DNA of 6,571 nucleotides from positions 1 to 6,571 of the forward strand of contig JAKAQQ010000047.1 of NCBI GenBank assembly GCA_021819635.1, read 5' to 3'. The stretch comes from Pseudomonadota bacterium (lineage in GTDB: Bacteria; Pseudomonadota; Gammaproteobacteria; JAKAQQ01). Of the stretch, positions 1 to 6,571 are shown piece by piece (the stretch's first letter is position 1; every line of letters starts with the position of its first letter). The translations under genes were made by a program, and so were the position numbers. The notes below the pieces were generated by a model. The model was not told the DNA's origin and searched no databases. It saw only the letters and a list, made by a program, of their open reading frames with translations.

Positions 1-663
1 TCTCGCCGCGAGACCTTTCTCTATCCGCGCCAGGCCTCGAGCCTCTACCACACGACCAAGATCCTGGACACCGATCTCCTCTGGTTCTACGTGCGGAGCG
101 CCGGGCTCCGGGTGACCGATCTCATGCAGGGGCCGGTCTACGGTCTGGAGACCGAGGCCGACGGCGGGGACGAGCGGCTCGCCTCGGCCTTTCATTACGA
201 CGACATCTTTGGCACGGTGCTCAACCGCTTTCTCGTCCAGGCCCTCGTCGGCCACCCGCTCACGGTCTACGGGCGGGGGGGGCAGCGCCGCGGCTACCTC
301 GATCTCCGCGACACCCTCGCCTGCGTGACCCTGGCCCTCGAGAATCCCCCGCCCCGGGGCGAGATGCGCATCTACAACCAGTTCACCGAGATCTTCTCGG
401 TGAACGAACTCGCGGCCCGCGTCGCCGCGGCCGCCCGCCGCCTGGGGCTCGAGGTGTCGGTCGCCCACGAGCCCAACCCCCGCATGGAGGCCGAGGAGCA
501 CTTCTACGAAGTCCGCCACGAGGCGCTTGCGCGACTCGGCCTCGTGCCGCACCTCTTGACCGAGGACCGCCTCGTGGCCCTGCTCGAGCGGTTGCGGCCG
601 CACGCCGGACGGGTCGATCCCGCGCGCCTGCGCCCTCGCGTGCGCTGGGCGAAGGCCCCGTGA
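1..663 (+). CDS. sqdB: UDP-sulfoquinovose synthase, C-terminal part (5' end outside window)
   Basis: The reading frame is open from base 1 to TGA 661-663, giving the last 220 residues of a protein whose family is about 400 residues long. The N-terminal NAD-binding Rossmann glycine motif is therefore outside the window. This is an extended short-chain dehydrogenase/epimerase. The visible Y-x3-K catalytic pair is Tyr16 and Lys20 (YHTTK). The blocks TDLMQGPVYG (39-48), YDDIFGTVLNRF (66-77), VGHPLTVYGRGGQRRGYLD (83-101) and later NQFTE..SVNEL and PNPRMEAEEH match plant SQD1 and archaeal Agl3 almost word for word as I remember them. They are not typical of ordinary UDP-glucose epimerases. Known family role: NAD-dependent conversion of cytosolic UDP-glucose plus sulfite to UDP-sulfoquinovose. 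The stop overlaps the GTG of the next gene. The neighbours suggest the sulfonated sugar goes into a surface glycan, although sulfolipid synthesis remains possible. Confidence 0.9.
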   Translation, partial: SRRETFLYPRQASSLYHTTKILDTDLLWFYVRSAGLRVTDLMQGPVYGLETEADGGDERLASAFHYDDIFGTVLNRFLVQALVGHPLTVYGRGGQRRGYLDLRDTLACVTLALENPPPRGEMRIYNQFTEIFSVNELAARVAAAARRLGLEVSVAHEPNPRMEAEEHFYEVRHEALARLGLVPHLLTEDRLVALLERLRPHAGRVDPARLRPRVRWAKAP

Positions 664-1988
664 GGGCACCCGACCGCGGGCGCTTGCGGCCGGTCGTCTT
701 TACGGCGCTCTGGGCGCTTGTGGCCCTCGCCCTTGTCCTCCCCGAGAATCTTCCGGCCCTGGCGCTCTGGGGACGGCACACGCTCTTCTTCCCGGCGGCG
801 GTGGCGCTCCTCGGCGTGGGGCTCCTCGCGACGGAGGGTCGGGCGGCGTTTGTCCCGCCCCCGCGCCTCGCCGCGGCCTATCTCGCCCTCGGGGTGGCCC
901 TGGCCTGGATCGTCGCCTCCGCCTTCGCGCTGCGCGCCGCCCTCCCTCCCGTCTCTTTCGACCTGGTCGCGGCGGATGCCGTCCGGGTGGTCTTTGCAGT
1001 CGTCGCCCTCGAGACGTTGCGCCGGCTCTCCCGCCCGGTCCCCCGTGTCTTTGCCGTCCTGGTCCCGCTCCTCGTCCTCGAGGCCCTCGCTCTTCTCTTC
1101 GCGTTCCGGGGCCTCGGGGTCGCGGCCCGGCCCTCCTACTTCCACGTGCAGCCCGCGCACGTGGTGACCCTTCCGCGGGTCTTCAGCGGCATCGGCGACC
1201 CCAACTTCACGGCCCTCACCCTCGTCGTGGGGGTGGGGGGGGCTCTCGGGTTTGCGCTGGCGGGTCGCCGGGCCGCCGTGCGCCTCGGCGGTCTGGTCGC
1301 CGCCCTCCTCCTGGCCGCCGCTCTCGTGCGCACCGTCTCCCTGGGCGGTCTCATCGGGCTTCTCACCCTCCTGGCCCTCCTCCTGGTGGGGATCCGCGGT
1401 CTCGGGCTCGAAACGTGGACGCGACGGCGCCTGATCCTCGCCGCCGTGGCGCTTCTCCTCGCCCTGGCCGTTCTCGGGGGCGGTGTGTTCTGGGTGCGGG
1501 TCCGCTCGGAAATCCACCGCTCGCTCGCCAGCCCGATGGAGGTCGGTGACTACCGCGTCGACCTCTTTGTGGGCGGCGCGCGGATGCTTCTGGCCCACCC
1601 CTGGCGTGGCGTGGGTCCGGGGCGGGTGGCCCCCCTCATGCTCCGTTACGCCCCGCGCGCGGGGGCCCCGTCCACCCCCCAGACCTGCCACGATTTTCTT
1701 CTCGGCCTCGGCGACGAATCGGGCCTCGTGCCGCTCGGGATCGTCGCCGTTCTCCTCGTCCTGCTGGTGGCGGCGCTTGGGCGCCGTCTCTGGCCCGTGG
1801 TCCTCGGGCGCGCGCGCGCCGATCCCTGGGGCGTGGTCGTGACGTCTACGCTTCTTGCCACCCTGCTCCAGGCGCTTGCGCTCCCGGCCCAGCGCGACCC
1901 CTTCGTGTGGCTCGTCGTCGCTCTGGCCGTGGCCCACCTCCTGGCGGACCCTCCGAGGACGGCGGCGGCGGACGTGTCCCTGGCTTGA
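660..1988 (+). CDS. O-antigen ligase/polymerase-like polytopic membrane protein
   Basis: This 442-residue, very hydrophobic protein has about 11-12 likely membrane segments (for example near 12-30, 41-57, 72-91, 128-149, 182-200, 207-225, 228-247, 257-278, 357-373, 392-408 and 414-428). The motifs fit the Wzy_C/WaaL (O-antigen ligase/polymerase) superfamily: GDPNFTAL at 179-186, SLGGLIGL at 227-234, and a large loop at about 280-356. That loop holds YRVDL (298-302), HPWRGVGPG (313-321) and CHDFLLGLGDESGLVPLG (343-360), with His344 in the position of the family's conserved loop histidine. Family members join or polymerise undecaprenyl-linked glycans at the outer face of the inner membrane. Whether this one ligates to lipid A core, polymerises repeats or modifies protein cannot be told from sequence. 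GTG 660 was chosen because GTGA overlaps the upstream stop; GAAGG at 651-655 is a weak ribosome site. A run of eight G lies at 1235-1242. Confidence 0.8.
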   Translation: MRAPDRGRLRPVVFTALWALVALALVLPENLPALALWGRHTLFFPAAVALLGVGLLATEGRAAFVPPPRLAAAYLALGVALAWIVASAFALRAALPPVSFDLVAADAVRVVFAVVALETLRRLSRPVPRVFAVLVPLLVLEALALLFAFRGLGVAARPSYFHVQPAHVVTLPRVFSGIGDPNFTALTLVVGVGGALGFALAGRRAAVRLGGLVAALLLAAALVRTVSLGGLIGLLTLLALLLVGIRGLGLETWTRRRLILAAVALLLALAVLGGGVFWVRVRSEIHRSLASPMEVGDYRVDLFVGGARMLLAHPWRGVGPGRVAPLMLRYAPRAGAPSTPQTCHDFLLGLGDESGLVPLGIVAVLLVLLVAALGRRLWPVVLGRARADPWGVVVTSTLLATLLQALALPAQRDPFVWLVVALAVAHLLADPPRTAAADVSLA

Positions 1989-3184
1989 CCCCCTTGAGGG
2001 TGCTCGTCCTCACCGAGTCCTACCCCACGCCGGAGCATCCGGGGCGCGCGGTCTTCCTTGAGGAGCAGGCGCGGGCGCTGGCCGCGCTCGGCTGTCGGGT
2101 CACGGTGCTTTTCCCGCGCCCCTCCTGGCCGCTCGTCCCCGGCCGCTGGCTCGAACCTCGCGCCCGCCACTACGGCGGGCGGCCCTGGGCGCCGCGGCCG
2201 GACGATCCCCCCATCCGCCGTCCGGCCTACGTCTATCTCCCCCGGCTGCGCGGCCCCCGGACCCGGAGCCTCGCCCGTCTCGTGGGCGACGAGCTCGCCC
2301 GGGGGGCGCACGATCTCGTCCACGCCCACTGGTTCGGGCCGGCCGCGGGCGCGGCCGTCGCCGCGGCCGCCCCGCGCGGGATCCCCGTGGTCGTGACCGC
2401 CCACGGCGGGGACGTCTACCGCGAGCTCGACCGGCCCGGCCATCGACGCCGCGCGCTCGAGGCCGGGCGGGGGGCCACGCGCGTGATCGCGGTGGCTCCC
2501 CACCTCGCCGCCCGCCTGGGAACGCTCCCCGGCCTTTCCGGCAAGGTCCGCGTCGTCCCGAACGGGATCGACGAGGAGCGTTTCCGCCCCGTCCCCCGCG
2601 CGGAAGCCCGCCGGAGACTCGGCTGGCCCGACGACGCCCGCCTCGTCCTCTACGCCGGCGCGCTCGTCGCCGCCAAGGGGCTCCCCGAGCTCGCCCGCGC
2701 CTTCGACCTCCTCGCGGCACGGACGGAGACCCGCGATGTGCGCCTCGTCGTGGCCGGGACCGGTCCCCTCGCCGGGCGCCTCGAGGCCTGGCGTGAGACG
2801 GGGGCGTTCGGGGCGCGGATCGACCTCCTGGGGTGGCAGGACCACGACCGGATGGCCGATCTCCTCAACGCCGCCGATCTCTTCGTGCTCCCGAGCCACG
2901 CCGAGGGCAACCCCGTCACCGTCCTCGAGAGCCTCGCCTGCGGGACCCCCGTCGTCGGGACCACGATCGCGGCTCTTACCGAGATCATCACGCCCGGGCG
3001 CGACGGGCTTCTCGTCCCGCCGGGCGACGCGGAGGCCCTGGCCGAGGCCCTCGGCCGCGCGCTTGCCCGCCCGCCCGCGCGGGAGGATCTCTCCGGCCGC
3101 GCGCGGGAGCGTTACGGCTGGCGGGCGGTCGCCCGGAGGATCGCCGCGGTCTACGCCGAGGCCCTCCCGGGCACGGCCCCGTGA
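1985..3184 (+). CDS. GT4-family glycosyltransferase (GT-B fold)
   Basis: From TTG 1985 the product is 399 residues, normal for GT4 enzymes. The N-terminal acceptor domain starts with a beta strand and the SYPTP block (12-16) followed by HPGRAVFLEEQ, a pattern typical of exopolysaccharide or teichuronate glycosyltransferases (TuaC-like). DLVHAHW (110-116) and AHGGD (139-143) follow. The nucleotide-sugar domain has PNGID (192-196), the conserved Lys231 of AAKG, AGTGPL (257-262) and the EX7E motif Glu307/Glu315 in HAEGNPVTVLE. The expected role is retaining transfer of a sugar from a nucleotide donor to a lipid-linked glycan on the cytoplasmic side of the membrane; donor and acceptor are unknown. 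An in-frame GTG at 1907 would add a low-complexity Gly/Pro/Arg extension lying inside the upstream gene, so it is unlikely. TTG 1985 forms a TTGA overlap with that gene's stop; TTG 1994 and GTG 2000 remain possible. No good Shine-Dalgarno decides the start. Confidence 0.87.
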   Translation: MTPLRVLVLTESYPTPEHPGRAVFLEEQARALAALGCRVTVLFPRPSWPLVPGRWLEPRARHYGGRPWAPRPDDPPIRRPAYVYLPRLRGPRTRSLARLVGDELARGAHDLVHAHWFGPAAGAAVAAAAPRGIPVVVTAHGGDVYRELDRPGHRRRALEAGRGATRVIAVAPHLAARLGTLPGLSGKVRVVPNGIDEERFRPVPRAEARRRLGWPDDARLVLYAGALVAAKGLPELARAFDLLAARTETRDVRLVVAGTGPLAGRLEAWRETGAFGARIDLLGWQDHDRMADLLNAADLFVLPSHAEGNPVTVLESLACGTPVVGTTIAALTEIITPGRDGLLVPPGDAEALAEALGRALARPPAREDLSGRARERYGWRAVARRIAAVYAEALPGTAP

Positions 3185-3212
3185 TGGCCGCGCCCGGGAG
3201 GGCCCGCGGGCG

Positions 3213-3242
3213 TTGACAAAAGGCCTCACGGCACCGTAGAAT
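3213..3242 (+). promoter_or_regulatory. Sigma-70 promoter of the str operon
   Basis: A perfect -35 hexamer TTGACA (3213-3218) is followed after 18 bases by TAGAAT (3237-3242), one mismatch from TATAAT. Transcription should start near 3249-3250, giving a leader of about 120 bases before rpsL. It lies 28 bases after the stop of the glycosyltransferase gene and is among the more AT-rich short stretches of the window, as expected of a strong ribosomal-protein promoter. The start point is inferred from spacing only. Confidence 0.8.
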
Positions 3243-3289
3243 GGCCGTTCGCACCAACGATTGCCAAGATCCACGTGCGCGCCCTTGCC

Positions 3290-3346
3290 GACCCCCGTGG
3301 GGGGAGCGGGGGTTCCTTCCAATCAGGACGCTCCCGTGTACGGGGG
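3290..3346 (+). promoter_or_regulatory. Structured 5' leader of rpsL (stem-loops)
   Basis: Two hairpins can be drawn in the rpsL leader. The first pairs ACCCCCG (3291-3297) with CGGGGGT (3307-3313), 7 bp around a 9-base loop, plus a G-U pair at 3290/3314. A competing small hairpin CCCC-CGTG-GGGG (3292-3303) uses the same C run. The second is CTCCCG-TGTA-CGGGGG (3331-3346), 6 bp with one G-U pair, ending 7 bases before the G-rich region 3354-3361 that probably serves as ribosome-binding site. No T run follows either hairpin, so they are not classical terminators. A role in translational or transcriptional control is inference; chance pairing of G/C runs in a GC-rich leader cannot be excluded. 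Confidence 0.4.
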
Positions 3347-3371
3347 CCTGTGTGGGGTGAGTGTCGAGGCC

Positions 3372-3749
3372 ATGACCACCGTCAATCAGCTCGTGCGCCG
3401 TGGGCGGACCACGGCCCGGATCAAGAGCAAGGTGCCGGCGCTGACCGGCTCGCCGCAGCGCCGTGGCGTCTGCACGCGCGTCTACACGACGACGCCGAAG
3501 AAGCCGAACTCGGCCCTCCGCAAGGTGGCCCGCGTGCGGCTCACGAACGGCTACGAGGTGACGAGCTACATCGGGGGCGAGGGCCACAACCTCCAGGAGC
3601 ACTCGGTGGTGCTCATCCGCGGCGGCCGCGTGAAGGATCTGCCGGGCGTGCGCTACCACGTCGTGCGCGGGTCGCTCGACTGCGCCGGTGTGTCGGCCCG
3701 CCGCCAGAGCCGCTCCAAGTACGGGGCCAAGCGCCCCAAGTCGTCCTGA
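3372..3749 (+). CDS. rpsL: 30S ribosomal protein S12
   Basis: The product is 125 residues, against 124 in E. coli. S12 sits at the decoding centre of the 30S subunit and helps control translational accuracy. The universally conserved block [14 protein letters not shown] (39-52) includes Lys43, where streptomycin-resistance changes occur in many bacteria; it is the wild-type Lys here. [20 protein letters not shown] (68-87) and KDLPGVRYH (88-96) are intact, including Lys88 and Asp89, the latter the residue methylthiolated in E. coli. The C-terminus [11 protein letters not shown] is typical. ATG 3372 was chosen because the family begins M-x-T-x-NQLVR. The frame stays open upstream to 3261, but that stretch is the leader and looks non-protein-like. 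The likely ribosome site is the G-rich GGGGTGAG at 3354-3361. It is the first gene of the str operon, 31 bases before rpsG. Confidence 0.98.
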   Translation: MTTVNQLVRRGRTTARIKSKVPALTGSPQRRGVCTRVYTTTPKKPNSALRKVARVRLTNGYEVTSYIGGEGHNLQEHSVVLIRGGRVKDLPGVRYHVVRGSLDCAGVSARRQSRSKYGAKRPKSS

Positions 3750-3766
3750 CGTCCCTCCCGAACGCC

Positions 3767-3772
3767 GAGGAA
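3767..3772 (+). promoter_or_regulatory. Ribosome-binding site of rpsG
   Basis: GAGGAA ends 8 bases before ATG 3781. It fixes the rpsG start and excludes upstream in-frame extensions reaching back into rpsL. Confidence 0.8.
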
Positions 3773-3780
3773 CCGCCCCG

Positions 3781-4251
3781 ATGCCACGCCGCCGCGCCGC
3801 CGAAATCCGCACCGTCCTGCCCGATCCGAAGTTCCACGACGTGCAGGTCGCGAAGTTCATCAACGTCACCATGCGCCGGGGCAAGCGTTCGCTTGCCGAG
3901 CACATCGTCTACGGAGCCCTGGACCAGGCGTCGTCGCGCCGCGGGGACGATCCCGTCGCGCTCCTCGAGCGCGCGCTCGAGCGGGTCCAGCCCCACGTCG
4001 AGGTCAAATCGCGCCGCGTGGGTGGCGCCACCTACCAGGTGCCGGTCGAGGTCCGCCCCCAGCGCCAGCGGGCGCTGGCCATGCGCTGGATCATCGACGC
4101 GGCCCGCAAGCGCTCGGAAAAATCCATGGCCGAAAGGCTCGCGCACGAGCTCCTCGAGGCCGTCGAAGGCCGCGGTTCCGCGGTCAAGAAGCGCGAGGAC
4201 GTCCATCGCATGGCCGAGGCCAACAAAGCCTTTGCCCACTACCGGTGGTGA
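3781..4251 (+). CDS. rpsG: 30S ribosomal protein S7
   Basis: The product is 156 residues, the standard bacterial length. S7 is a primary binder of the 3' major domain of 16S rRNA, nucleates the 30S head and lies at the E site. Diagnostic segments are MPRRR (1-5), LPDPKF (13-18), [17 protein letters not shown] (31-47), [20 protein letters not shown] (73-92), ARKRSEKSM (108-116) and the C-terminal [20 protein letters not shown] (136-155), which is close to gammaproteobacterial S7. The start is set by GAGGAA 8 bases upstream. In E. coli S7 represses its own operon by binding a roughly 100-base rpsL-rpsG intercistronic region. Here that gap is only 31 bases, so such an operator could not fit without using coding sequence. 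Confidence 0.98.
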   Translation: MPRRRAAEIRTVLPDPKFHDVQVAKFINVTMRRGKRSLAEHIVYGALDQASSRRGDDPVALLERALERVQPHVEVKSRRVGGATYQVPVEVRPQRQRALAMRWIIDAARKRSEKSMAERLAHELLEAVEGRGSAVKKREDVHRMAEANKAFAHYRW

Positions 4252-4275
4252 GCCGGTTGCTCCCGCCACCGAGAC

Positions 4276-4281
4276 GAGGAA
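4276..4281 (+). promoter_or_regulatory. Ribosome-binding site of fusA
   Basis: GAGGAA lies 6 bases before GTG 4288 and supports the GTG as the fusA start. The rpsG-fusA gap is 36 bases with no promoter or terminator visible. Confidence 0.8.
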
Positions 4282-4287
4282 TCCGCG

Positions 4288-6387
4288 GTGCCCCGTAAAG
4301 TCCCCCTGTCCCGCTACCGGAACATCGGCATCATGGCCCACATCGATGCCGGGAAGACCACCACCACCGAGCGCATCCTCTTCTACACGGGGGTCTCGCA
4401 CAAGATGGGCGAGGTCCACGAGGGCACGGCCGTCATGGACTGGATGGAGCAGGAGCAGGAGCGGGGGATCACCATCACCTCGGCGGCGACGACCTGCTAC
4501 TGGAGCGGGATGAACCAGCACTACCCCGAGCACCGCATCAACATCATCGACACCCCGGGCCACGTCGATTTCACCATTGAGGTCGAGCGCTCCCTGCGCG
4601 TGCTCGACGGGGCGATCGCCGTGTTCGACGGGGTCTCCGGCGTGGAGCCGCAGTCCGAGACGGTCTGGCGGCAGGCCAACAAGTACCGCGTGCCGCGCTT
4701 GGCCTTTGTCAACAAGATGGACCGCGTCGGCGCCGACTTCGGGCGCACCGTGCGCCAGATCCGCGAGCGGCTCGGATCGAACCCCGTGCCCGTGCAGCTT
4801 CCCCTCGGGGCCGAAGACCGCTTCCGCGGCGTCGTCGATCTCGTCGAAGAGCGGCTCATCATCTGGGACGACGCCGATCAGGGCGTGAGCTACCGCAGCG
4901 AGCCGATTCCCGACGATCTCCGGGAGGAGGCGGCGCGTTGGCGCGAGCATCTCCTCGAGGCCGCCGCCGAGTCGAGCGAGGAGCGGATGAACCGCTACCT
5001 CGAGACGGGAACGCTGCCCCTCGAAGATATCCGCGCCGGCGTCCGCGCGCGCACGCTCAACTTCGAGGTCGTCCCGGTCCTCTGCGGCTCGGCCTTCAAG
5101 TACAAGGGCGTCCAGGCGATGCTGGACGCCGTCGTCGACTACCTGCCCTCGCCGGCCGATATGCCCGCGGTCCGCGGTCGCTCCGAGGACGACGAGACGG
5201 TCGAGCTCGAGCGGCGGCCGGTCGACGAGGCGCCGTTCGCGGCCCTCGCCTTCAAGATTGCGACCGATCCTTTCGTCGGAACGCTCACCTTCTTCCGCAC
5301 CTATTCGGGGGTGCTCCAGACGGGCGACACCGTCTACAACCCGGTGAAGAAACGGCGCGAGCGCATCGGCCGTCTCCTTCAGATGCACGCCAACCACCGC
5401 AACGAGATCAAGGAGGTCTACGCCGGCGACATCGCCGCCGCCGTGGGCCTCAAGGACGTGACGACGGGCGAGACGCTCTGCAGCGAGAAGGAACCGATCG
5501 TTCTCGAACGGATGGAGTTCCCCGAGCCCGTGATTTCGATCGCGGTCGAACCCAAGACCAAGGCCGATCAGGAAAAGATGGGCATCGCGCTGCAGAAGCT
5601 CGCGCAGGAAGACCCCTCGTTCCGGGTCCGCACGGACGAGGAATCGGGGCAGACGATCATCTCCGGCATGGGCGAGCTCCATCTCGAGATCATCGTCGAC
5701 CGCATGCGCCGCGAGTTCAAGGTGGAAACCACCACCGGGCGCCCGGAGGTGGCCTACCGCGAGACGATCCGCGCGAGCGTCGAGCAGGAAGGAAAATACA
5801 TCCGGCAGACCGGAGGACGCGGGCAGTACGGCCACGTCTGGCTGCGCGTCGAGCCGCAGCCCGTGGGCAAGGGCTACGAGTTCGTCAACGGCATTGTGGG
5901 CGGCGTGATCCCCCGCGAGTACATCCCGGCGGTCGACAAGGGTATCCAGGAGCAGGTGCAGAACGGGGTCGTGGCCGGCTACCCGGTCGTCGACGTCAAG
6001 GTGACGCTCTTCGACGGCTCCTACCACGACGTCGACTCGAGCGAGATCGCCTTCAAGATTGCCGGATCCCAGGCCTTCAAGGAAGCGGTCCGGCGCGCCA
6101 GCCCGGTGCTCCTCGAGCCCGTGATGAAGGTCGAGGTCGTCACCCCCGAGGATTTCATGGGCTCCGTGATCGGGGACCTCAACCGCCGCCGTGGTATCAT
6201 CCAAGGCATGGAGGAGGCTCCGGGCGGGCGGGTGGTGCGCGCCGAGGTTCCCCTCGCCGAGATGTTCGGCTACGCGACCGACCTGCGCTCGATGAGCGAA
6301 GGTCGGGCGACCTACACGATGGAGTTTGCCCGTTACGCGGAGGCGCCGGCGCATATCGCGCAGGCGATCATCAAGAAGGCGTCCTGA
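4288..6387 (+). CDS. fusA: Translation elongation factor G
   Basis: The product is 699 residues, normal for bacterial EF-G, with a GTG start placed after GAGGAA. This cytosolic GTPase drives tRNA-mRNA translocation and, with RRF, ribosome recycling. GTPase motifs are complete: G1 AHIDAGKTT (17-25), switch [12 protein letters not shown] (59-69), G3 DTPGH (88-92) with catalytic His92, G4 NKMD (142-145) and G5 GSAFK (267-271). The G' insert covers roughly 155-260. Domain II starts near 295 ([21 protein letters not shown], about 321-341). Domain III includes [10 protein letters not shown] (459-468). Domain IV includes [13 protein letters not shown] (506-518) and the loop [14 protein letters not shown] (577-590). 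Domain V has EPVMKVEV and [20 protein letters not shown] (623-642). It is canonical EF-G rather than the EF-G2 paralogue, as the str operon setting also indicates. Codons strongly prefer C in third position. Confidence 0.99.
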   Translation: MPRKVPLSRYRNIGIMAHIDAGKTTTTERILFYTGVSHKMGEVHEGTAVMDWMEQEQERGITITSAATTCYWSGMNQHYPEHRINIIDTPGHVDFTIEVERSLRVLDGAIAVFDGVSGVEPQSETVWRQANKYRVPRLAFVNKMDRVGADFGRTVRQIRERLGSNPVPVQLPLGAEDRFRGVVDLVEERLIIWDDADQGVSYRSEPIPDDLREEAARWREHLLEAAAESSEERMNRYLETGTLPLEDIRAGVRARTLNFEVVPVLCGSAFKYKGVQAMLDAVVDYLPSPADMPAVRGRSEDDETVELERRPVDEAPFAALAFKIATDPFVGTLTFFRTYSGVLQTGDTVYNPVKKRRERIGRLLQMHANHRNEIKEVYAGDIAAAVGLKDVTTGETLCSEKEPIVLERMEFPEPVISIAVEPKTKADQEKMGIALQKLAQEDPSFRVRTDEESGQTIISGMGELHLEIIVDRMRREFKVETTTGRPEVAYRETIRASVEQEGKYIRQTGGRGQYGHVWLRVEPQPVGKGYEFVNGIVGGVIPREYIPAVDKGIQEQVQNGVVAGYPVVDVKVTLFDGSYHDVDSSEIAFKIAGSQAFKEAVRRASPVLLEPVMKVEVVTPEDFMGSVIGDLNRRRGIIQGMEEAPGGRVVRAEVPLAEMFGYATDLRSMSEGRATYTMEFARYAEAPAHIAQAIIKKAS

Positions 6388-6390
6388 CGA

Positions 6391-6446
6391 TTTTTTTGAA
6401 CCCCTCCCCGCGACGGGAGGCCCGACCGGCGCCGCGAGGCGCCTTT
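6391..6446 (+). other. T7 run and two stem-loops in the fusA-tuf gap
   Basis: Three bases after the fusA stop is a run of seven T (6391-6397), followed by two hairpins. One pairs CCTCCC (6403-6408) with GGGAGG (6415-6420) around a 6-base loop. The other is GGCGCC-GCGA-GGCGCC (6428-6443), a perfect 6-bp stem closed by a GNRA-type tetraloop and followed by TTT. An outer CCGG/CCGG pairing (6426-6429 with 6450-6453) could enclose the second. The second hairpin plus TTT resembles a weak intrinsic terminator or attenuator, or an RNA processing or stability element. The T7 run has only a 3-bp hairpin before it and is not a good terminator by itself. Function is inferred. Confidence 0.4.
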
Positions 6447-6460
6447 CAACCGGCCGTTGA

Positions 6461-6571
<111 letters not shown>

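Noticed and set aside
504..1937. A 477-codon minus-strand frame opposite the ligase/polymerase gene, and a 558-codon one at 1646-3322
   Set aside because: They are low-complexity Arg/Glu/Gly/Pro-rich translations typical of antisense shadows. The sense strand carries clear family motifs throughout.
1907..1984. Upstream GTG start for the glycosyltransferase
   Set aside because: It would add 26 Gly/Pro/Arg-rich residues encoded inside the upstream gene before the first beta strand; GT4 enzymes normally begin a few residues before that strand.
3191..3212. GC-rich inverted repeat between the glycosyltransferase stop and the -35 box as an intrinsic terminator
   Set aside because: The stem is only 6 bp with a long loop, it abuts the -35 hexamer, and TTGACAAAA rather than a T run follows.
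3261..3371. N-terminal extension of S12 from an in-frame TTG at 3261
   Set aside because: S12 is highly conserved in length and begins at ATG 3372. The extension translates to a Pro/Gly-rich stretch unlike S12, and it overlaps the promoter-proximal leader.
3275..4513. A long plus-strand frame crossing rpsL, rpsG and the start of fusA
   Set aside because: It is an out-of-frame shadow of S12 and S7 coding, of Arg/Pro/Ser/Ala-rich composition with no motif. The same applies to 4938-6470 inside fusA.

Overview
The window is very GC-rich (about 70 % by eye) and almost fully coding on the + strand. The protein sequences of S12, S7, EF-G and the start of EF-Tu look proteobacterial. S7 ends in a gamma-type tail and EF-G has the usual proteobacterial signature blocks, so a high-GC gammaproteobacterium or a relative such as an acidithiobacilli- or Acidiferrobacter-like lineage is most likely. 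This placement is inferred from remembered family sequences, not from a search.

Left part (1-3184): the end of a surface-polysaccharide operon. It holds the C-terminal half of a UDP-sulfoquinovose synthase (SQD1/SqdB/Agl3 type), then a polytopic O-antigen ligase/polymerase-like membrane protein, then a GT4 glycosyltransferase. The genes are joined by 4-base stop/start overlaps (GTGA at 660-663 and, inferred, TTGA at 1985-1988), so they are probably co-transcribed and translationally coupled. Together they suggest synthesis of a sulfonated sugar nucleotide, its transfer into a glycan by glycosyltransferases, and polymerisation or ligation of the finished glycan at the membrane.

Middle (3185-3371): a 187-base gap. 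It carries a near-consensus sigma-70 promoter (TTGACA, 18 bases, TAGAAT) and a leader of about 120 bases with inverted repeats ahead of rpsL.

Right part (3372-6571): the str operon in its conserved order rpsL-rpsG-fusA-tuf, with tuf cut off by the window end after 31 codons. Shine-Dalgarno sequences are visible before rpsG, fusA and tuf. The 91-base fusA-tuf gap holds a T7 run and two GC-rich stem-loops.

I see no defence system, mobile element, CRISPR array, tRNA or rRNA. The points most worth a second look are the sulfoquinovose synthase inside a polysaccharide (not evidently a lipid) operon, the abrupt codon-usage change at the start of tuf, the structured rpsL leader, and the missing rpoC and short rpsL-rpsG gap around the str operon.
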